A stretch of DNA of 64,000 nt from CAYJII01 sp964370225 (GTDB lineage Bacteria; Bacillota; Clostridia; Oscillospirales; Ruminococcaceae), in the NCBI GenBank assembly GCA_964370225.1, contig CAYJII010000002.1:33307-97306 (forward strand). Direction: 5' to 3'. Position 1 is the stretch's first letter. The number at the start of each line of letters is the position of its first letter. This document shows positions 25,848 through 35,523 of this stretch, piece by piece. The notes beneath the pieces are model-generated. The model had not been told where the DNA came from, ran no database searches, and saw only the letters and a list, made by a program, of their open reading frames with translations. The translations under genes and the position numbers were made by a program.

Positions 25848-26519
25848 ATGTTTAAAAATATTAGATATGATTTACAGTCGATAAAAAAGAGAGATCCAGC
25901 AGCACGAAACACAGCAGAAATTTTTTTGCTGTACCAAGGCTTTCATGCTGTATTTTGGTATAGACTTGCACATTGGTTATATACGCACAAATGCTTTTTC
26001 CTAGCTCGTTTTGTTTCCCAGAGCGTCAAGTTTCATACTGGAATTGAAATTCATCCTGGCGCACAAATCGGTAAAGGGCTGTTCATCGACCATGGCGCTG
26101 GCGTTGTAATCGGCGAAACGGCGATAATCGGCGACGAGTGCACGATATATCAAGGTGTTACCCTTGGCGGTACTGGTAAGGACAAAGGGAAGCGCCACCC
26201 CACTTTAGGAAATAACGTGATGATAGGAAGCGGCGCAAAAGTGCTCGGCCCTTTCACCGTGGGCGATAATAGCAAAATTGCATCAAATGCGGTAGTATTA
26301 AGCGAGGTCCCCGCAAACTCCACTGCTGTTGGTGTACCTGCAAGGATTGTTATGAAAAATGGTGTGCGGGTGCAAAAAATCCCGGATTGCGACTTGGACC
26401 AAGTGCATATCCCAGACCCAATCTCACAAGAACTATGTAAGTTATTGCACAAAATCAAAGTGCTAGAAGATAAAGTTTCACAATTAGAAAAGGAGAAAAA
26501 AACAAATGAAAGTGTATAA
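25848..26519 (+). CDS. cysE: Serine O-acetyltransferase
   Basis: A 223-residue enzyme that makes O-acetylserine for cysteine synthesis. A short helical N-domain precedes the left-handed beta-helix of hexapeptide repeats. The active-site blocks are GIEIHPGAQIGKGLFIDHGAGVVIGE and QGVTLGGTGK..KRHPT, with the conserved His residues present. The C-terminus adds a coiled coil (LLHKIKVLEDKVSQLEKEKK). It follows the T-box leader, has GGAGGG before its ATG, and overlaps cysS by 14 bases. Confidence 0.95.
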   Translation: MFKNIRYDLQSIKKRDPAARNTAEIFLLYQGFHAVFWYRLAHWLYTHKCFFLARFVSQSVKFHTGIEIHPGAQIGKGLFIDHGAGVVIGETAIIGDECTIYQGVTLGGTGKDKGKRHPTLGNNVMIGSGAKVLGPFTVGDNSKIASNAVVLSEVPANSTAVGVPARIVMKNGVRVQKIPDCDLDQVHIPDPISQELCKLLHKIKVLEDKVSQLEKEKKTNESV

Positions 26520-27900
26520 CACTCTGACTAAACAAAAAGAGGATTTAACCACAATTATCCCAAATTTAATTAAAATGTACGCGTGTGGACCTACTGTTTA
26601 TAACTTAATTCACATCGGAAATGCGCGCCCAATCTGTGTTTTCGACACAGCAAGACGTTTTTATGAATTCATGGGCTACGATGTTAACTTCGTGCAAAAT
26701 TTCACGGATGTTGACGACAAAATCATAGCAAAAGCTAATGAGGAAGGGGTAACTTCCTTAGAAATTTCTGAGCGCTATATCGCAGAATACAAAATCGACG
26801 CTACGGGACTTAACGTTAGAGAAGCGACTACACATCCTAAAGTTACAGAAAATATCGGTAGCATCATCGATATCATCAAAACTTTGGTTGAGAAAGAATA
26901 CGCTTACGAAATTAACGGTGACGTTTATTTTAACGCTAATAAATTTAATGAATACGGCAAACTTTCTAACATGCCTTTAGAAGATTTAGAGGCAGGCGCA
27001 CGTGTTAGCGCTAACGAAATTAAGAAAGATGCAATGGATTTCGCTTTATGGAAAAGCGCAAAACCAGGCGAACCATATTGGGAGTCGCCATGGGGCAACG
27101 GTAGACCTGGGTGGCATATCGAATGCTCTGCTATGGCAAAAAAATATTTGGGTGACACTATCGATATCCACTGTGGTGGGCAAGATTTGATTTTCCCACA
27201 TCACGAAAACGAAATTGCTCAAAGCGAATGTGCAAACGACAAAGCTTTTGCTAATTACTGGATGCACAACGGCTATATCAATGTTGATAACAAGAAAATG
27301 TCCAAATCTAAGGGCAATTTTTTCACTGTGCGCACTGTTGCCGAGGAATATGGCTATGAGCCTATCCGCTTTATGATGCTACAAGCGCATTATAGAAGCC
27401 CAATTAATTACTCTACTGAAATTATCGAGCAGTGCAAATCAGCATTAGAGCGTCTTTATACTTGTAAAGAAAACATGGAGCTAGCGCTTGCAAACGCGAA
27501 AAGTGGAGAGCTTAACACTAGCCTTCGCGCTACACTTTTACTGCATAAAGACGACTTCATCTCGAGCATGGAAGATGATTTAAACACAGCAGATGCGATT
27601 TCAAACGTGTTTGAGCTTGTGCGTGATATCAACTCCCTAGTTTTGACAGACAACACAGCTTCAAAAGAAACTCTTGAGTTTGCGATGAAAATATTCACAG
27701 AGCTCACCGATGTTTTAGGTCTGATGTATACAAATAAAACTGACGAAATACCACCTGTAGTTTTAGCTTTATTAGAAAAAAGAAAAGAAGCAAGAGCTGC
27801 AAAAGATTTTGCTTTAGCAGATAGCATCCGTAACGAAATCACAGCACAAGGCTATGAAGTTAGCGAAACTAGACAGGGTACAAAAGTCACAAAAATTTAG
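26506..27900 (+). CDS. cysS: Cysteinyl-tRNA synthetase
   Basis: A 464-residue class I synthetase. The HIGH-like motif is HIGN (residues 35-38) and the second signature is KMSKSKGNFF. The zinc ligands are seen as CGPTVY, GWHIECSAM and the HHENE stretch. The ATG overlaps the end of cysE, with AAAAGGAG upstream inside cysE, so the two genes are translationally linked under one T-box. Confidence 0.97.
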   Translation: MKVYNTLTKQKEDLTTIIPNLIKMYACGPTVYNLIHIGNARPICVFDTARRFYEFMGYDVNFVQNFTDVDDKIIAKANEEGVTSLEISERYIAEYKIDATGLNVREATTHPKVTENIGSIIDIIKTLVEKEYAYEINGDVYFNANKFNEYGKLSNMPLEDLEAGARVSANEIKKDAMDFALWKSAKPGEPYWESPWGNGRPGWHIECSAMAKKYLGDTIDIHCGGQDLIFPHHENEIAQSECANDKAFANYWMHNGYINVDNKKMSKSKGNFFTVRTVAEEYGYEPIRFMMLQAHYRSPINYSTEIIEQCKSALERLYTCKENMELALANAKSGELNTSLRATLLLHKDDFISSMEDDLNTADAISNVFELVRDINSLVLTDNTASKETLEFAMKIFTELTDVLGLMYTNKTDEIPPVVLALLEKRKEARAAKDFALADSIRNEITAQGYEVSETRQGTKVTKI

Positions 27901-27944
27901 TTTTTGTGCATGAATATTAATTGAGAAAATAATTATTAATCAAG

Positions 27945-27956
27945 TCATAATTATGA
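27945..27956. other. Short perfect palindrome upstream of glmS
   Basis: TCATAATTATGA, a 12-base perfect palindrome 40 bases before the glmS start; a possible operator, with no known regulator recognised. The 95-base gap is too short for, and lacks the conserved core of, a glmS ribozyme. Confidence 0.2.
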
Positions 27957-27995
27957 TGTTAGCATCAAATTTATATATGAAAAGGAGATATAATT

Positions 27996-29819
27996 ATGTG
28001 TGGAATAGTAGGTTATATTGGTGAGAAAAACTGTACTGAAATCCTAATCGATGGATTGCGCAAGCTTGAATACAGGGGTTATGACTCCTCAGGCATCGCT
28101 GTTTTTGAAAATGGCGAAATTATTATCCAAAAAGCTAAAGGCAGACTAGATGATCTGGTTGCAAAGATTGGCAACACAAATGCTCCGGTAGGCAAATGCG
28201 GTATCGGGCACACTCGTTGGGCTACGCACGGAGAACCCTCCGATGTCAATTCCCACCCACATTCCAGCAAAATCCTCTCAGTTGTTCATAATGGTATCAT
28301 CGAAAATTACATTGAAATAAAAGAAAAACTTGCAGCTAAAGGCTATGTTTTTGAATCTGAAACCGATACCGAAACTGTTGCAAAATTACTTGATTACTAC
28401 TACAAAGGTGATCCTTTTTCCGCAATAAAAAAAGTTACCGCGGCTTTAAAAGGCTCGTACGCACTTGGAATAATTTACAAGGATTATCCCGATAGAATTT
28501 ATGCGCTTAGAAAAGACAGCCCACTGATTGTTGGTGTTGGTAAAAACGAAAACTTTATAGCATCCGACATCCCAGCAATCTTAAAATACACTAAAGACTA
28601 TCAGCTTATCGAAGAAGACGAGATAGTAGAGCTTTCTGCGTATAAAGTTAATATCTTTAACCTCGACCAAGAAATGCTTGAGAGAGAAGTTTTAACTGCT
28701 ACTTGGGATATCGAATCCGCAGAAAAGGGCGGTTACCCACATTTTATGCTAAAGGAAATACATGAGCAACCTGACGCTTTGACTAAAACTATTTCTCCTA
28801 GAATTACAGATGACATGCTTGTTGACTTAGGTGTGGATACCTTAACCGACGAGATACTAAAATCTGTGGATAGAATTCATATTGTCGCTTGTGGTACTGC
28901 TATGTATGCCGGTATGGTGGGCAAGGATATTATCGAAAAATTCACGCGCGTGCCAACTGATATTTGCATTGCTTCAGAATTCAGATACTCAAACCCTGTT
29001 TTGGGCAAAAATGATCTTGTTATTATCGTTTCCCAATCTGGCGAAACTGCCGACACTCTCGCTGCGCTACGTTTAGCAAAGGCAAATGGAGTACATACTC
29101 TAGCCATCGTTAATGTTGTTGGTTCTTCTATTTCAAGAGAAGCAGACAGTGTTTTCTACACTTGGGCAGGTCCTGAAATTGCAGTAGCGAGTACCAAAGC
29201 TTATACTGTGCAAATGTCCTCTCTCTACTTATTTGCATTTAAATTAGCACAAATAAAAGAGACTTTGACAGCAGAACAAGTGAAGTCTTATATCAAAGTA
29301 ATGACTGAAATCCCTGAGAAAATGAAAGCTCTTATAGAAAAATGTGATGACTGCAAATATTATGCATCTAAATTCCAAAATGCAGAAAATCTATTTTACA
29401 TCGGCAGAGGACTCGATTATGCGATGTCCCAAGAAGGTTCACTCAAGCTAAAGGAAATTTCCTATATTCATAGCGAAGCTTATGCTGCTGGCGAATTAAA
29501 GCATGGTACTATTTCTCTTATCACGGACAATGTGCCAGTTATTGCGCTAACTACACAGTCTGCATTGCTCGAAAAAACTATCAGCAACATCAAAGAAGTT
29601 ACTACTAGGGGCGCAAAAGTTTTAATGATAGCTTGTGAAGATTTCAACATCGACAAGAGTATATATAAATATTTGCTTACAATCCCACATATCGATGAAG
29701 CTTTAATGCCACTACTTAGCATAATCCCACTACAACTTTTTGCTTACTATACTTCTGTACTAAGAGGCTGTGACGTGGACAAACCACGTAACCTTGCAAA
29801 ATCCGTTACAGTTGAGTAA
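27996..29819 (+). CDS. glmS: Glutamine-fructose-6-phosphate aminotransferase (isomerizing)
   Basis: A 607-residue GlmS, the first enzyme of the hexosamine pathway feeding peptidoglycan. Met1 is followed by the nucleophilic Cys2 (CGIVGYIG), which is exposed after Met removal. The glutaminase domain has HTRWATHGEPSDVNSHPH. Two SIS domains follow, with SQSGETADT and the AVASTKAYT block, and the protein ends in KSVTVE as is usual. It has an AAGGAGA site and is followed by a strong terminator. Confidence 0.97.
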   Translation: MCGIVGYIGEKNCTEILIDGLRKLEYRGYDSSGIAVFENGEIIIQKAKGRLDDLVAKIGNTNAPVGKCGIGHTRWATHGEPSDVNSHPHSSKILSVVHNGIIENYIEIKEKLAAKGYVFESETDTETVAKLLDYYYKGDPFSAIKKVTAALKGSYALGIIYKDYPDRIYALRKDSPLIVGVGKNENFIASDIPAILKYTKDYQLIEEDEIVELSAYKVNIFNLDQEMLEREVLTATWDIESAEKGGYPHFMLKEIHEQPDALTKTISPRITDDMLVDLGVDTLTDEILKSVDRIHIVACGTAMYAGMVGKDIIEKFTRVPTDICIASEFRYSNPVLGKNDLVIIVSQSGETADTLAALRLAKANGVHTLAIVNVVGSSISREADSVFYTWAGPEIAVASTKAYTVQMSSLYLFAFKLAQIKETLTAEQVKSYIKVMTEIPEKMKALIEKCDDCKYYASKFQNAENLFYIGRGLDYAMSQEGSLKLKEISYIHSEAYAAGELKHGTISLITDNVPVIALTTQSALLEKTISNIKEVTTRGAKVLMIACEDFNIDKSIYKYLLTIPHIDEALMPLLSIIPLQLFAYYTSVLRGCDVDKPRNLAKSVTVE

Positions 29820-29839
29820 AATAAATTACATAATAAATA

Positions 29840-29880
29840 TAAAAGAGACAGATAAGGTTTTCCTTATCTGTCTCTTTTAA
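29840..29880. terminator. Bidirectional terminator between glmS and nrdG
   Basis: AAAAGAGACAGATAAGG / CCTTATCTGTCTCTTTTAA, a 17-bp stem with a TTTT loop, serving both convergent genes. Confidence 0.9.
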
Positions 29881-29902
29881 TGTGAGGTGTATATGAAAAG
29901 AT

Positions 29903-30415
29903 TTAATCCCATTCATGCAAAACAATACTGTTTTGTCTTAAAGATTCTTGCACGTCAATACATCTTTGGTTCGAGCTTCCTCTAAATTTTAGCGTTAGAT
30001 CTTTATTCTCAAGCTCAAATTTGCCATCTATCAGCACATCTGTGTGCGCTAATAGCTCCATTAAGTCATCTTCACTTTCCGCTCGCTTTAACAGTTCTTC
30101 AAAGCGGTAGCCTGTGTATATTATCAATCCTAAATTTTCCGCTCGCACTTTTTTTGCAAGCTCGCTTAGCACAGGTATTTGCAAAAGTGGTTCTCCCCCG
30201 CTAAAAGTCACTCCCGATAATAGTGGATTTTTCTTTATTTCCACCATGATTTTTTCAATCTCGCAGTCATACCCACCTTTTGCATCGTGGCTTTCGGGAT
30301 TATGGCAACCCACACAATTATGCGGGCAACCCTGCGTAAATATCACAAAGCGTATGCCGTTTCCATCAACTACAGATTCTCTCACTACTCCGGCAATTCT
30401 TAGCGTGTTTGACAT
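29903..30415 (-). CDS. nrdG: Anaerobic ribonucleotide reductase activating protein
   Basis: A 170-residue radical SAM activase that puts the glycyl radical on NrdD. The 4Fe-4S motif C-x3-C-x2-C is CPHNCVGC, preceded by VDGNGIRFVIFTQG. The SAM-binding GGEPLLQ follows. It starts one base after the end of nrdD, the normal operon arrangement. Confidence 0.96.
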   Translation of the reverse strand: MSNTLRIAGVVRESVVDGNGIRFVIFTQGCPHNCVGCHNPESHDAKGGYDCEIEKIMVEIKKNPLLSGVTFSGGEPLLQIPVLSELAKKVRAENLGLIIYTGYRFEELLKRAESEDDLMELLAHTDVLIDGKFELENKDLTLKFRGSSNQRCIDVQESLRQNSIVLHEWD

Positions 30416-32755
30416 TTAGATAACTTCCTTTTCACCAGAAATCGAATGTTTTACTCTATCAGCTTCCTCGGCACGTTTACCGTTGTTAAAGCTTTCTACG
30501 GTACCTACTAGGTATCCTGTAATACGTCTAATTCTCTCAAAGTTTTCGTGTCCATCATCTTCAGTTCTTCCGCAACCTGGGCACGCTGTGTCAATTACAC
30601 CAGTGTATCCGCACAATGGGTCACGGTCAACAGGATGGTTAATCGAACCATATCCTACGCCTTGCTCTTTCATGCAACGCACTACTTTTTCAAACGCTTC
30701 AATATTATTTGTAGTATCGCCATCAAGCTCTACATATGAGATATGTCCAGCATTTGTAAGCGCGTGGTATGGAGCTTCTATTTTTATTTTATCAAACGCA
30801 TTAATGCCATGATAAACAGGTACGTGGAATGAATTAGTGTAGTAATTTCTATCTGTAACGCCTTCGATTTCCCCATATTTTTTCTTATCAATTTTAACAA
30901 ATCTGCCTGATAGCCCTTCACCAGGAGTCGCTACTAATGTGTAGTTGAAACCTGTTTTATTTGACTCATCATCCATTTTTTTGCGCATAAATCCTATGAT
31001 ATCTAGTCCTAGATTTTGTGCTTCTTTGCTTTCACCATGATGAACACCAATTAGCGCTTTTAGGCACTCAGCAAGACCAATAAATCCAACTGATAATGTA
31101 CCATGTTTTAGAATTTCAGCAACAGAATCTTCTGGACCTAATTCGTCCGAGCCAATCCACACGCCTTGACCCATTAGGAATGGGTAGTTTTTAACTTTCT
31201 TTTGCGCTTGGATATTATATCTTTCCATCAATTGCTCGCACACAACGTCGATTTGTCTATCAAGTTGCTCGAAGAAAAACTCAACATTACCATGTGCTTT
31301 TATTGCAAGTCTTGGAAGGTTAATTGAAGTAAAGCTTAAGTTTCCTCTACCTGTTACGATTTCATTGTTTTTATCATAGTGATTTCCAACAACTCTTGTG
31401 CGGCATCCCATGTATGCCACTTGAGTTTCTGGTTTACCCTCTACATAATATTGAAGATTAAATGGCGCATCGATAAACGAGAAATTTGGGAACAATCTTT
31501 TCGCAGAAACTTTACACGCTAGTTTAAATAAATCGTAGTTTGGATCTTCTGGGTTATAGTTAATTCCCTCTTTAATTTTGAAAATTTGGATTGGGAATAT
31601 TGGTGTTTCGCCATTACCAAGCCCAGCATGAGTCGCAAGTAATAGTTTTTCCATAACCATTCTGCCCTCAGGAGAAGTATCCATTCCATAGTTTAGTGAA
31701 CTAAATGGAATTTGCGCTCCAGCTCTTGAATGCATTGTGTTTAGGTTATGCACAAGCGCTTCCATTGCTTGATATGTTGCTTTTGCTGTCTCAGCATACG
31801 CATGTTTTACCGCAAATTTTTGGATTTTTTCTGCTGTTTTTTCGTCTGTTAATTTTAGCAGATGTGCTACTTCAAACTCAGCATAGCCGTTATCGTTAGC
31901 AATTACAGGAGAAACTTCGTTTTCCGCCAACACAGCGTTAACTATGCCGTCTGCTACTTCAATTGCATTTTCGCATTCGCATTGGAATTCTAGCGCTTTA
32001 GCTAGGTTGTTTTTATATTTTTTAATGTAAGTTTTCTTAACACCTTTTGCCATTGCATACTCAAAATTTGGTACGCTTTGTCCACCATGTTGATCATTTT
32101 GATTGGATTGGATAGCGATACAAGCTAGTGCTGAGTATGTTTGGATATCGTTTGGTTCACGTAAAAATCCGTGTCCAGTACAAAATCCGCCCTCAAACAA
32201 CTTGTCCAAATCGATTTGGCAACATGTTGTAGTTAAAGTTAAAAAGTCCAAGTCGTGGATGTGGATATCGCCCTCACCATGTGCACCAGAATGTTTTGGA
32301 TCCAGTACAAACATTTCGTAAAATTGTTTTGCGCCTTCTGAGCCGTATTTTAGCATTGTACCCATAGCGGTGTCGCCATCGATATTTGCATTTTCTCTTT
32401 TAACATCGCTGTCTTTAGCTTCTTTAAAAGTCAAATCTTCATATACTTTCATCAAGCGAGTATTCATTTCACGCACTCTAGTTCTAGTAGCACGATAAAG
32501 GATATACTCTTTTGCTGTTCTCGCATTACCATTTTCGATAAGCATTTTTTCTACAGCATCTTGTACTTGCTCTACTGATGGTGTTTCCTCAACATAATTA
32601 TTATTTAAGTAGTCAACTACCATATCTGCAACATGTTCAGCTTGTTTATAATCAGTTCCGCCCAAAGCGTTTGCTGCTCTATATATTGCTTTTACGATTT
32701 TCTCTTTGTTAAATGTAGTTTCGCGCCCGTCTCTTTTTCTAATCTTTGTAAGCAT
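30416..32755 (-). CDS. nrdD: Anaerobic (class III) ribonucleoside-triphosphate reductase
   Basis: A 779-residue oxygen-sensitive reductase. The N-terminal ATP cone begins MLTKIRKRDGRETTFNKEKI. The core holds thiyl-radical Cys candidates in the CRTRVVGNHYD region. The zinc site is PLCGYTG and ACPGCGR. The radical glycine is in RRITGYLVGTVESFN near the C-terminus. The ATG at 32755 is chosen because GGAG lies nine bases before it and the ATP cone starts there; an ATG five codons earlier overlaps the site. Tandem NrdR boxes lie upstream. Confidence 0.96.
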   Translation of the reverse strand: MLTKIRKRDGRETTFNKEKIVKAIYRAANALGGTDYKQAEHVADMVVDYLNNNYVEETPSVEQVQDAVEKMLIENGNARTAKEYILYRATRTRVREMNTRLMKVYEDLTFKEAKDSDVKRENANIDGDTAMGTMLKYGSEGAKQFYEMFVLDPKHSGAHGEGDIHIHDLDFLTLTTTCCQIDLDKLFEGGFCTGHGFLREPNDIQTYSALACIAIQSNQNDQHGGQSVPNFEYAMAKGVKKTYIKKYKNNLAKALEFQCECENAIEVADGIVNAVLAENEVSPVIANDNGYAEFEVAHLLKLTDEKTAEKIQKFAVKHAYAETAKATYQAMEALVHNLNTMHSRAGAQIPFSSLNYGMDTSPEGRMVMEKLLLATHAGLGNGETPIFPIQIFKIKEGINYNPEDPNYDLFKLACKVSAKRLFPNFSFIDAPFNLQYYVEGKPETQVAYMGCRTRVVGNHYDKNNEIVTGRGNLSFTSINLPRLAIKAHGNVEFFFEQLDRQIDVVCEQLMERYNIQAQKKVKNYPFLMGQGVWIGSDELGPEDSVAEILKHGTLSVGFIGLAECLKALIGVHHGESKEAQNLGLDIIGFMRKKMDDESNKTGFNYTLVATPGEGLSGRFVKIDKKKYGEIEGVTDRNYYTNSFHVPVYHGINAFDKIKIEAPYHALTNAGHISYVELDGDTTNNIEAFEKVVRCMKEQGVGYGSINHPVDRDPLCGYTGVIDTACPGCGRTEDDGHENFERIRRITGYLVGTVESFNNGKRAEEADRVKHSISGEKEVI

Positions 32756-32814
32756 TTTCACTATCTCCATTCAAATCTTTCTTTATTATAACTATTGGTA
32801 TAAATACCTCGAAT

Positions 32815-32861
32815 ATACATGTTATTGTATATACAGTGCTATTTAACACTATATATTGTAT
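32815..32861 (-). promoter_or_regulatory. Tandem NrdR boxes upstream of nrdD
   Basis: The proximal copy ATACATGTTATTGTAT (32815-32830) and the distal copy ACACTATATATTGTAT (32846-32861) start 31 bases apart, three helical turns. That is the standard spacing of NrdR sites. The distal copy is close to the consensus ACACWATATATWGTGT. NrdR would repress nrdDG when dATP is high. The 310-base gap between nrdD and the next gene otherwise holds AT-rich sequence and the divergent promoter. Confidence 0.75.
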
Positions 32862-32984
32862 TTATATTTTATTACAGTTTGAGCTTTATGTCAATAGTTT
32901 TTTCCCCTTTTTTATATTTTGTAATAGTATACAATTTTTGTATTGTTTTAATGGTAAATTTTTATTTTTTAATTAAAATTTTGC

Positions 32985-33013
32985 TTGTAAGTTATCATAA
33001 TTTATGCTACAAT
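32985..33013 (+). promoter_or_regulatory. Promoter of the Gfo/Idh/MocA gene
   Basis: TTGTAA (32985-32990), 17 bases, TACAAT (33008-33013), with the start codon 54 bases downstream. Confidence 0.55.
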
Positions 33014-33066
33014 TTTACTAAAGAAAATCACGATAAAACAAATAATATAGTAAGGTGGTCTAAAAT

Positions 33067-34236
33067 ATGTCAAAAAAAGCACTAAATGTCGGAATGGTTG
33101 GATATAAATTCATGGGGAAAGCTCACGCAAATGCATATGCGCGACTTTCGATGTTTTTTGACACCGATTACACTCTGTATCAAAAAGCAATCTGCGGTAG
33201 AGATGAGGAATGGCTGAAAAAATCGGCTGGTAAGCTTGGTTTTGAAAGCTATGAAACTGACTGGAAACGCTTAGTTACACGTGATGATATTGATGTTATC
33301 GACATCACAGCTCCGAGTGATTCCCACAAAGATATCGCAATCGAAGCGGCAAAAAACAATAAGCATATTTTCTGCGAAAAACCGCTTGCTCTCAATTTAA
33401 GTGATGCAAGAGAAATGTTAGAAGCCGCTGAAAAAGCAAGAATCAAACATCAAATTGGTTTTAACTACAGATTTGCACCAGCAGTTGTTCTCGCTAAAAA
33501 AATGATTGACGAGGGCAAACTTGGCGAAATTTATCATTTTAGGGGCAAATATCTACAAGATTTTGTTATTGACCCAAACTTTCCGCTAATTTGGCGCTTA
33601 CAAAAGGATATTGCCGGCTCCGGCTCACATGGCGACTTAGGGGCACATGTAATCGACCTTGCGCGCTATTTGGTTGGCGATTTCAAAACAGTAAGCGGTA
33701 TGAGCAAAACTTTCATTAAAAAGCGTCCTATCGTAGAAAAGATGGAAGGGCTCAGCGCAACTGCAGACGTTTCTGCTGCACAAATGGGTGAAGTAACTGT
33801 CGATGACGCTACTCTATTTACCGCAGAATTCGAATGCGGTGCACTCGGTAGCTTTGAGGCAACAAGATTTGCACAAGGTCACAAAAACGATCTCAATTTT
33901 GAGATTAACGGCTCGCTCGGTAGCATCCGCTTTAATATCGAGCGAATAAATGAGCTAGAGTACTATAATGAAAACGATGAAGAAGGGCTTAAAGGTTTCC
34001 GTTTAATTCAAGCTTCCGAAGCTGTGCATCCATATTTACACGCTTGGTGGCCTGTAGGGCATGTTTTAGGCTACGAGCAGACTTTTGTGCATGAGATGTA
34101 CGAGTTTGTTAACGCAATTGCTAATGATACTGCTACTTGCCCTAGTTTTTACGATGGGGTTAAGTGTTCACAAATTTTGGATGCAGTTGATTTATCTATA
34201 CAGCGCAGAGCATGGGTTGATGTAAATTCCATATAA
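33067..34236 (+). CDS. Gfo/Idh/MocA-family NAD(P)-dependent oxidoreductase
   Basis: A 389-residue dehydrogenase. The N-terminal Rossmann fold begins VGMVGYKFMGKAHANAY. The family signature EKPLALNLSDARE with its catalytic Lys is intact. The second half has FNYRFAPAVVLAK and SGSHGDLGAHVIDLARYL, whose His-Asp positions complete the active site. Relatives oxidise inositols, sugars or UDP-sugars. No sugar transport genes are nearby, so the substrate is undefined. It is a single-gene unit between divergent nrdD and a terminator. Confidence 0.88.
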   Translation: MSKKALNVGMVGYKFMGKAHANAYARLSMFFDTDYTLYQKAICGRDEEWLKKSAGKLGFESYETDWKRLVTRDDIDVIDITAPSDSHKDIAIEAAKNNKHIFCEKPLALNLSDAREMLEAAEKARIKHQIGFNYRFAPAVVLAKKMIDEGKLGEIYHFRGKYLQDFVIDPNFPLIWRLQKDIAGSGSHGDLGAHVIDLARYLVGDFKTVSGMSKTFIKKRPIVEKMEGLSATADVSAAQMGEVTVDDATLFTAEFECGALGSFEATRFAQGHKNDLNFEINGSLGSIRFNIERINELEYYNENDEEGLKGFRLIQASEAVHPYLHAWWPVGHVLGYEQTFVHEMYEFVNAIANDTATCPSFYDGVKCSQILDAVDLSIQRRAWVDVNSI

Positions 34237-34322
34237 ACTAATTCAAGCAGTGCAAGATAATAGTACTACGGAATGATTTTGGGTGTGCTTTTATTATATC
34301 CGCTTCATATTTATTGTAAAAC

Positions 34323-34362
34323 ATAAGAACACTTTTGATTGCTCAAAAGTGTTCTTTTTTAT
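34323..34362. terminator. Bidirectional terminator
   Basis: AAGAACACTTTTGA / TCAAAAGTGTTCTTTTTT between two convergent oxidoreductase genes. Confidence 0.88.
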
Positions 34363-34377
34363 TTTATATGTATCAAT

Positions 34378-35364
34378 TTAAACAGATAATTTATTGATTA
34401 GTTCAAGCTCTTGTGCTGTAAAGCTTGTGTTTTCGATGCATTTTATATTATCTAGCACCTGAGAAGATTTTGACGCACCAATCAAAACTGTAGTGATTTT
34501 TCCGTCTTTTAATATCCAGCTTAGTGCCATTTGCGCTAGGCTTTGTCCACGATTTTGTGCGATTTCGTTGAGCTTTTTAACACTCTCGCTACGTTTAACA
34601 ACTGCCTCTTCGCTTAAAAATCTACCGTCCATTTTAATTCTGCTATCCTCAGGAATTCCTTTTAAGTATCTGTCAGTAAGTAACCCCTGTTCTAGCGGAC
34701 TAAATGCCATAAGTCCACAACCATTTTGAGCCGCAAAATCTGGCAAGCCATCTTTTTCTATATGGCGATCAAATATCGAGTATCTCACTTGATTTATCAC
34801 AAAAGGACAACGAAGTTCACGTAAAATCTCCATCGCGCGAGCTGTAGTTTTTGCATCGTAATTAGAAATTCCAGCATATAGCGCTTTCCCGCTTTTTACT
34901 GCTTGATCTAATGCCGACATGGTTTCTTCTAGCGGAGTTTCAGGATCCATTCTGTGGTGATAGAATATATCTACATATTCTGTCCCGATGCGTTTTAAGC
35001 TTTGGTCAAGGCTAGCCAGTAAATATTTCCTGCTCCCCCAATCGCCATAAGGTCCATCCCACATGGTATAGCCAGCTTTTGTGCTGATTATCATCTCATC
35101 ACGGTAAGAGGACATTTCTTCGCGCAATATTTTCCCAAAGTTTTCTTCAGCGCTCCCAGGTTCTGGTCCATAATTATTAGCGATATCAAAATGTGTAATC
35201 CCGTTGTCAAAAGCGGTGAAGCATATATCTTTCATATTGCCATAATCTGCGTCAGTACCAAAATTATGCCATAGTCCCAGTGAAACTTTAGGTAACATCA
35301 ATCCGCTTTTTCCACTTCTGCTATACTCCATTTTTGAGTATCTATCTTTATCTGCTTTGTACAT
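34378..35364 (-). CDS. YghZ-type aldo/keto reductase
   Basis: A 328-residue NADPH-dependent AKR of the AKR14 group. It resembles E. coli YghZ (L-glyceraldehyde-3-phosphate reductase) along its length, as in SLGLWHNFG, FDIANNYGPEPGSAEENFG, STKAGYTMWDGPYG and SRKYLLASLDQSLKR. The AKR tetrad (Asp, Tyr, Lys, His) is present in FDIANNYG, STKAG and FYHHR. The likely role is detoxification of reactive aldehydes. The ATG follows GGAGGGG by five bases. Confidence 0.9.
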   Translation of the reverse strand: MYKADKDRYSKMEYSRSGKSGLMLPKVSLGLWHNFGTDADYGNMKDICFTAFDNGITHFDIANNYGPEPGSAEENFGKILREEMSSYRDEMIISTKAGYTMWDGPYGDWGSRKYLLASLDQSLKRIGTEYVDIFYHHRMDPETPLEETMSALDQAVKSGKALYAGISNYDAKTTARAMEILRELRCPFVINQVRYSIFDRHIEKDGLPDFAAQNGCGLMAFSPLEQGLLTDRYLKGIPEDSRIKMDGRFLSEEAVVKRSESVKKLNEIAQNRGQSLAQMALSWILKDGKITTVLIGASKSSQVLDNIKCIENTSFTAQELELINKLSV

Positions 35365-35416
35365 AGTAACCCCTCCATAATTTTATTGTATTATTGATAT
35401 TTTCAGTGATTTTCTA

Positions 35417-35445
35417 GTATTAGCATAATACTTTAATACTATCAA
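35417..35445 (-). promoter_or_regulatory. Promoter of the YghZ-type gene with overlapping inverted repeat
   Basis: Minus-strand TTGATA, 17 bases, TAATAC. The inverted repeat AGTATTA-N11-TAATACT (35416-35440) covers the spacer and -10, the position expected for a repressor operator. No known regulator was recognised. Confidence 0.5.
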
Positions 35446-35523
35446 TCTTATCATATTGTTTGTCCCTTGTCAAAATTATGTTTATTGGTTAGTACTGCTT
35501 AATAAGCGCAGTATGTACTAAGC

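Noticed and set aside
27901..27995. glmS ribozyme upstream of glmS
   Set aside because: The gap is only 95 bases, AT-rich, and lacks the conserved ribozyme core.
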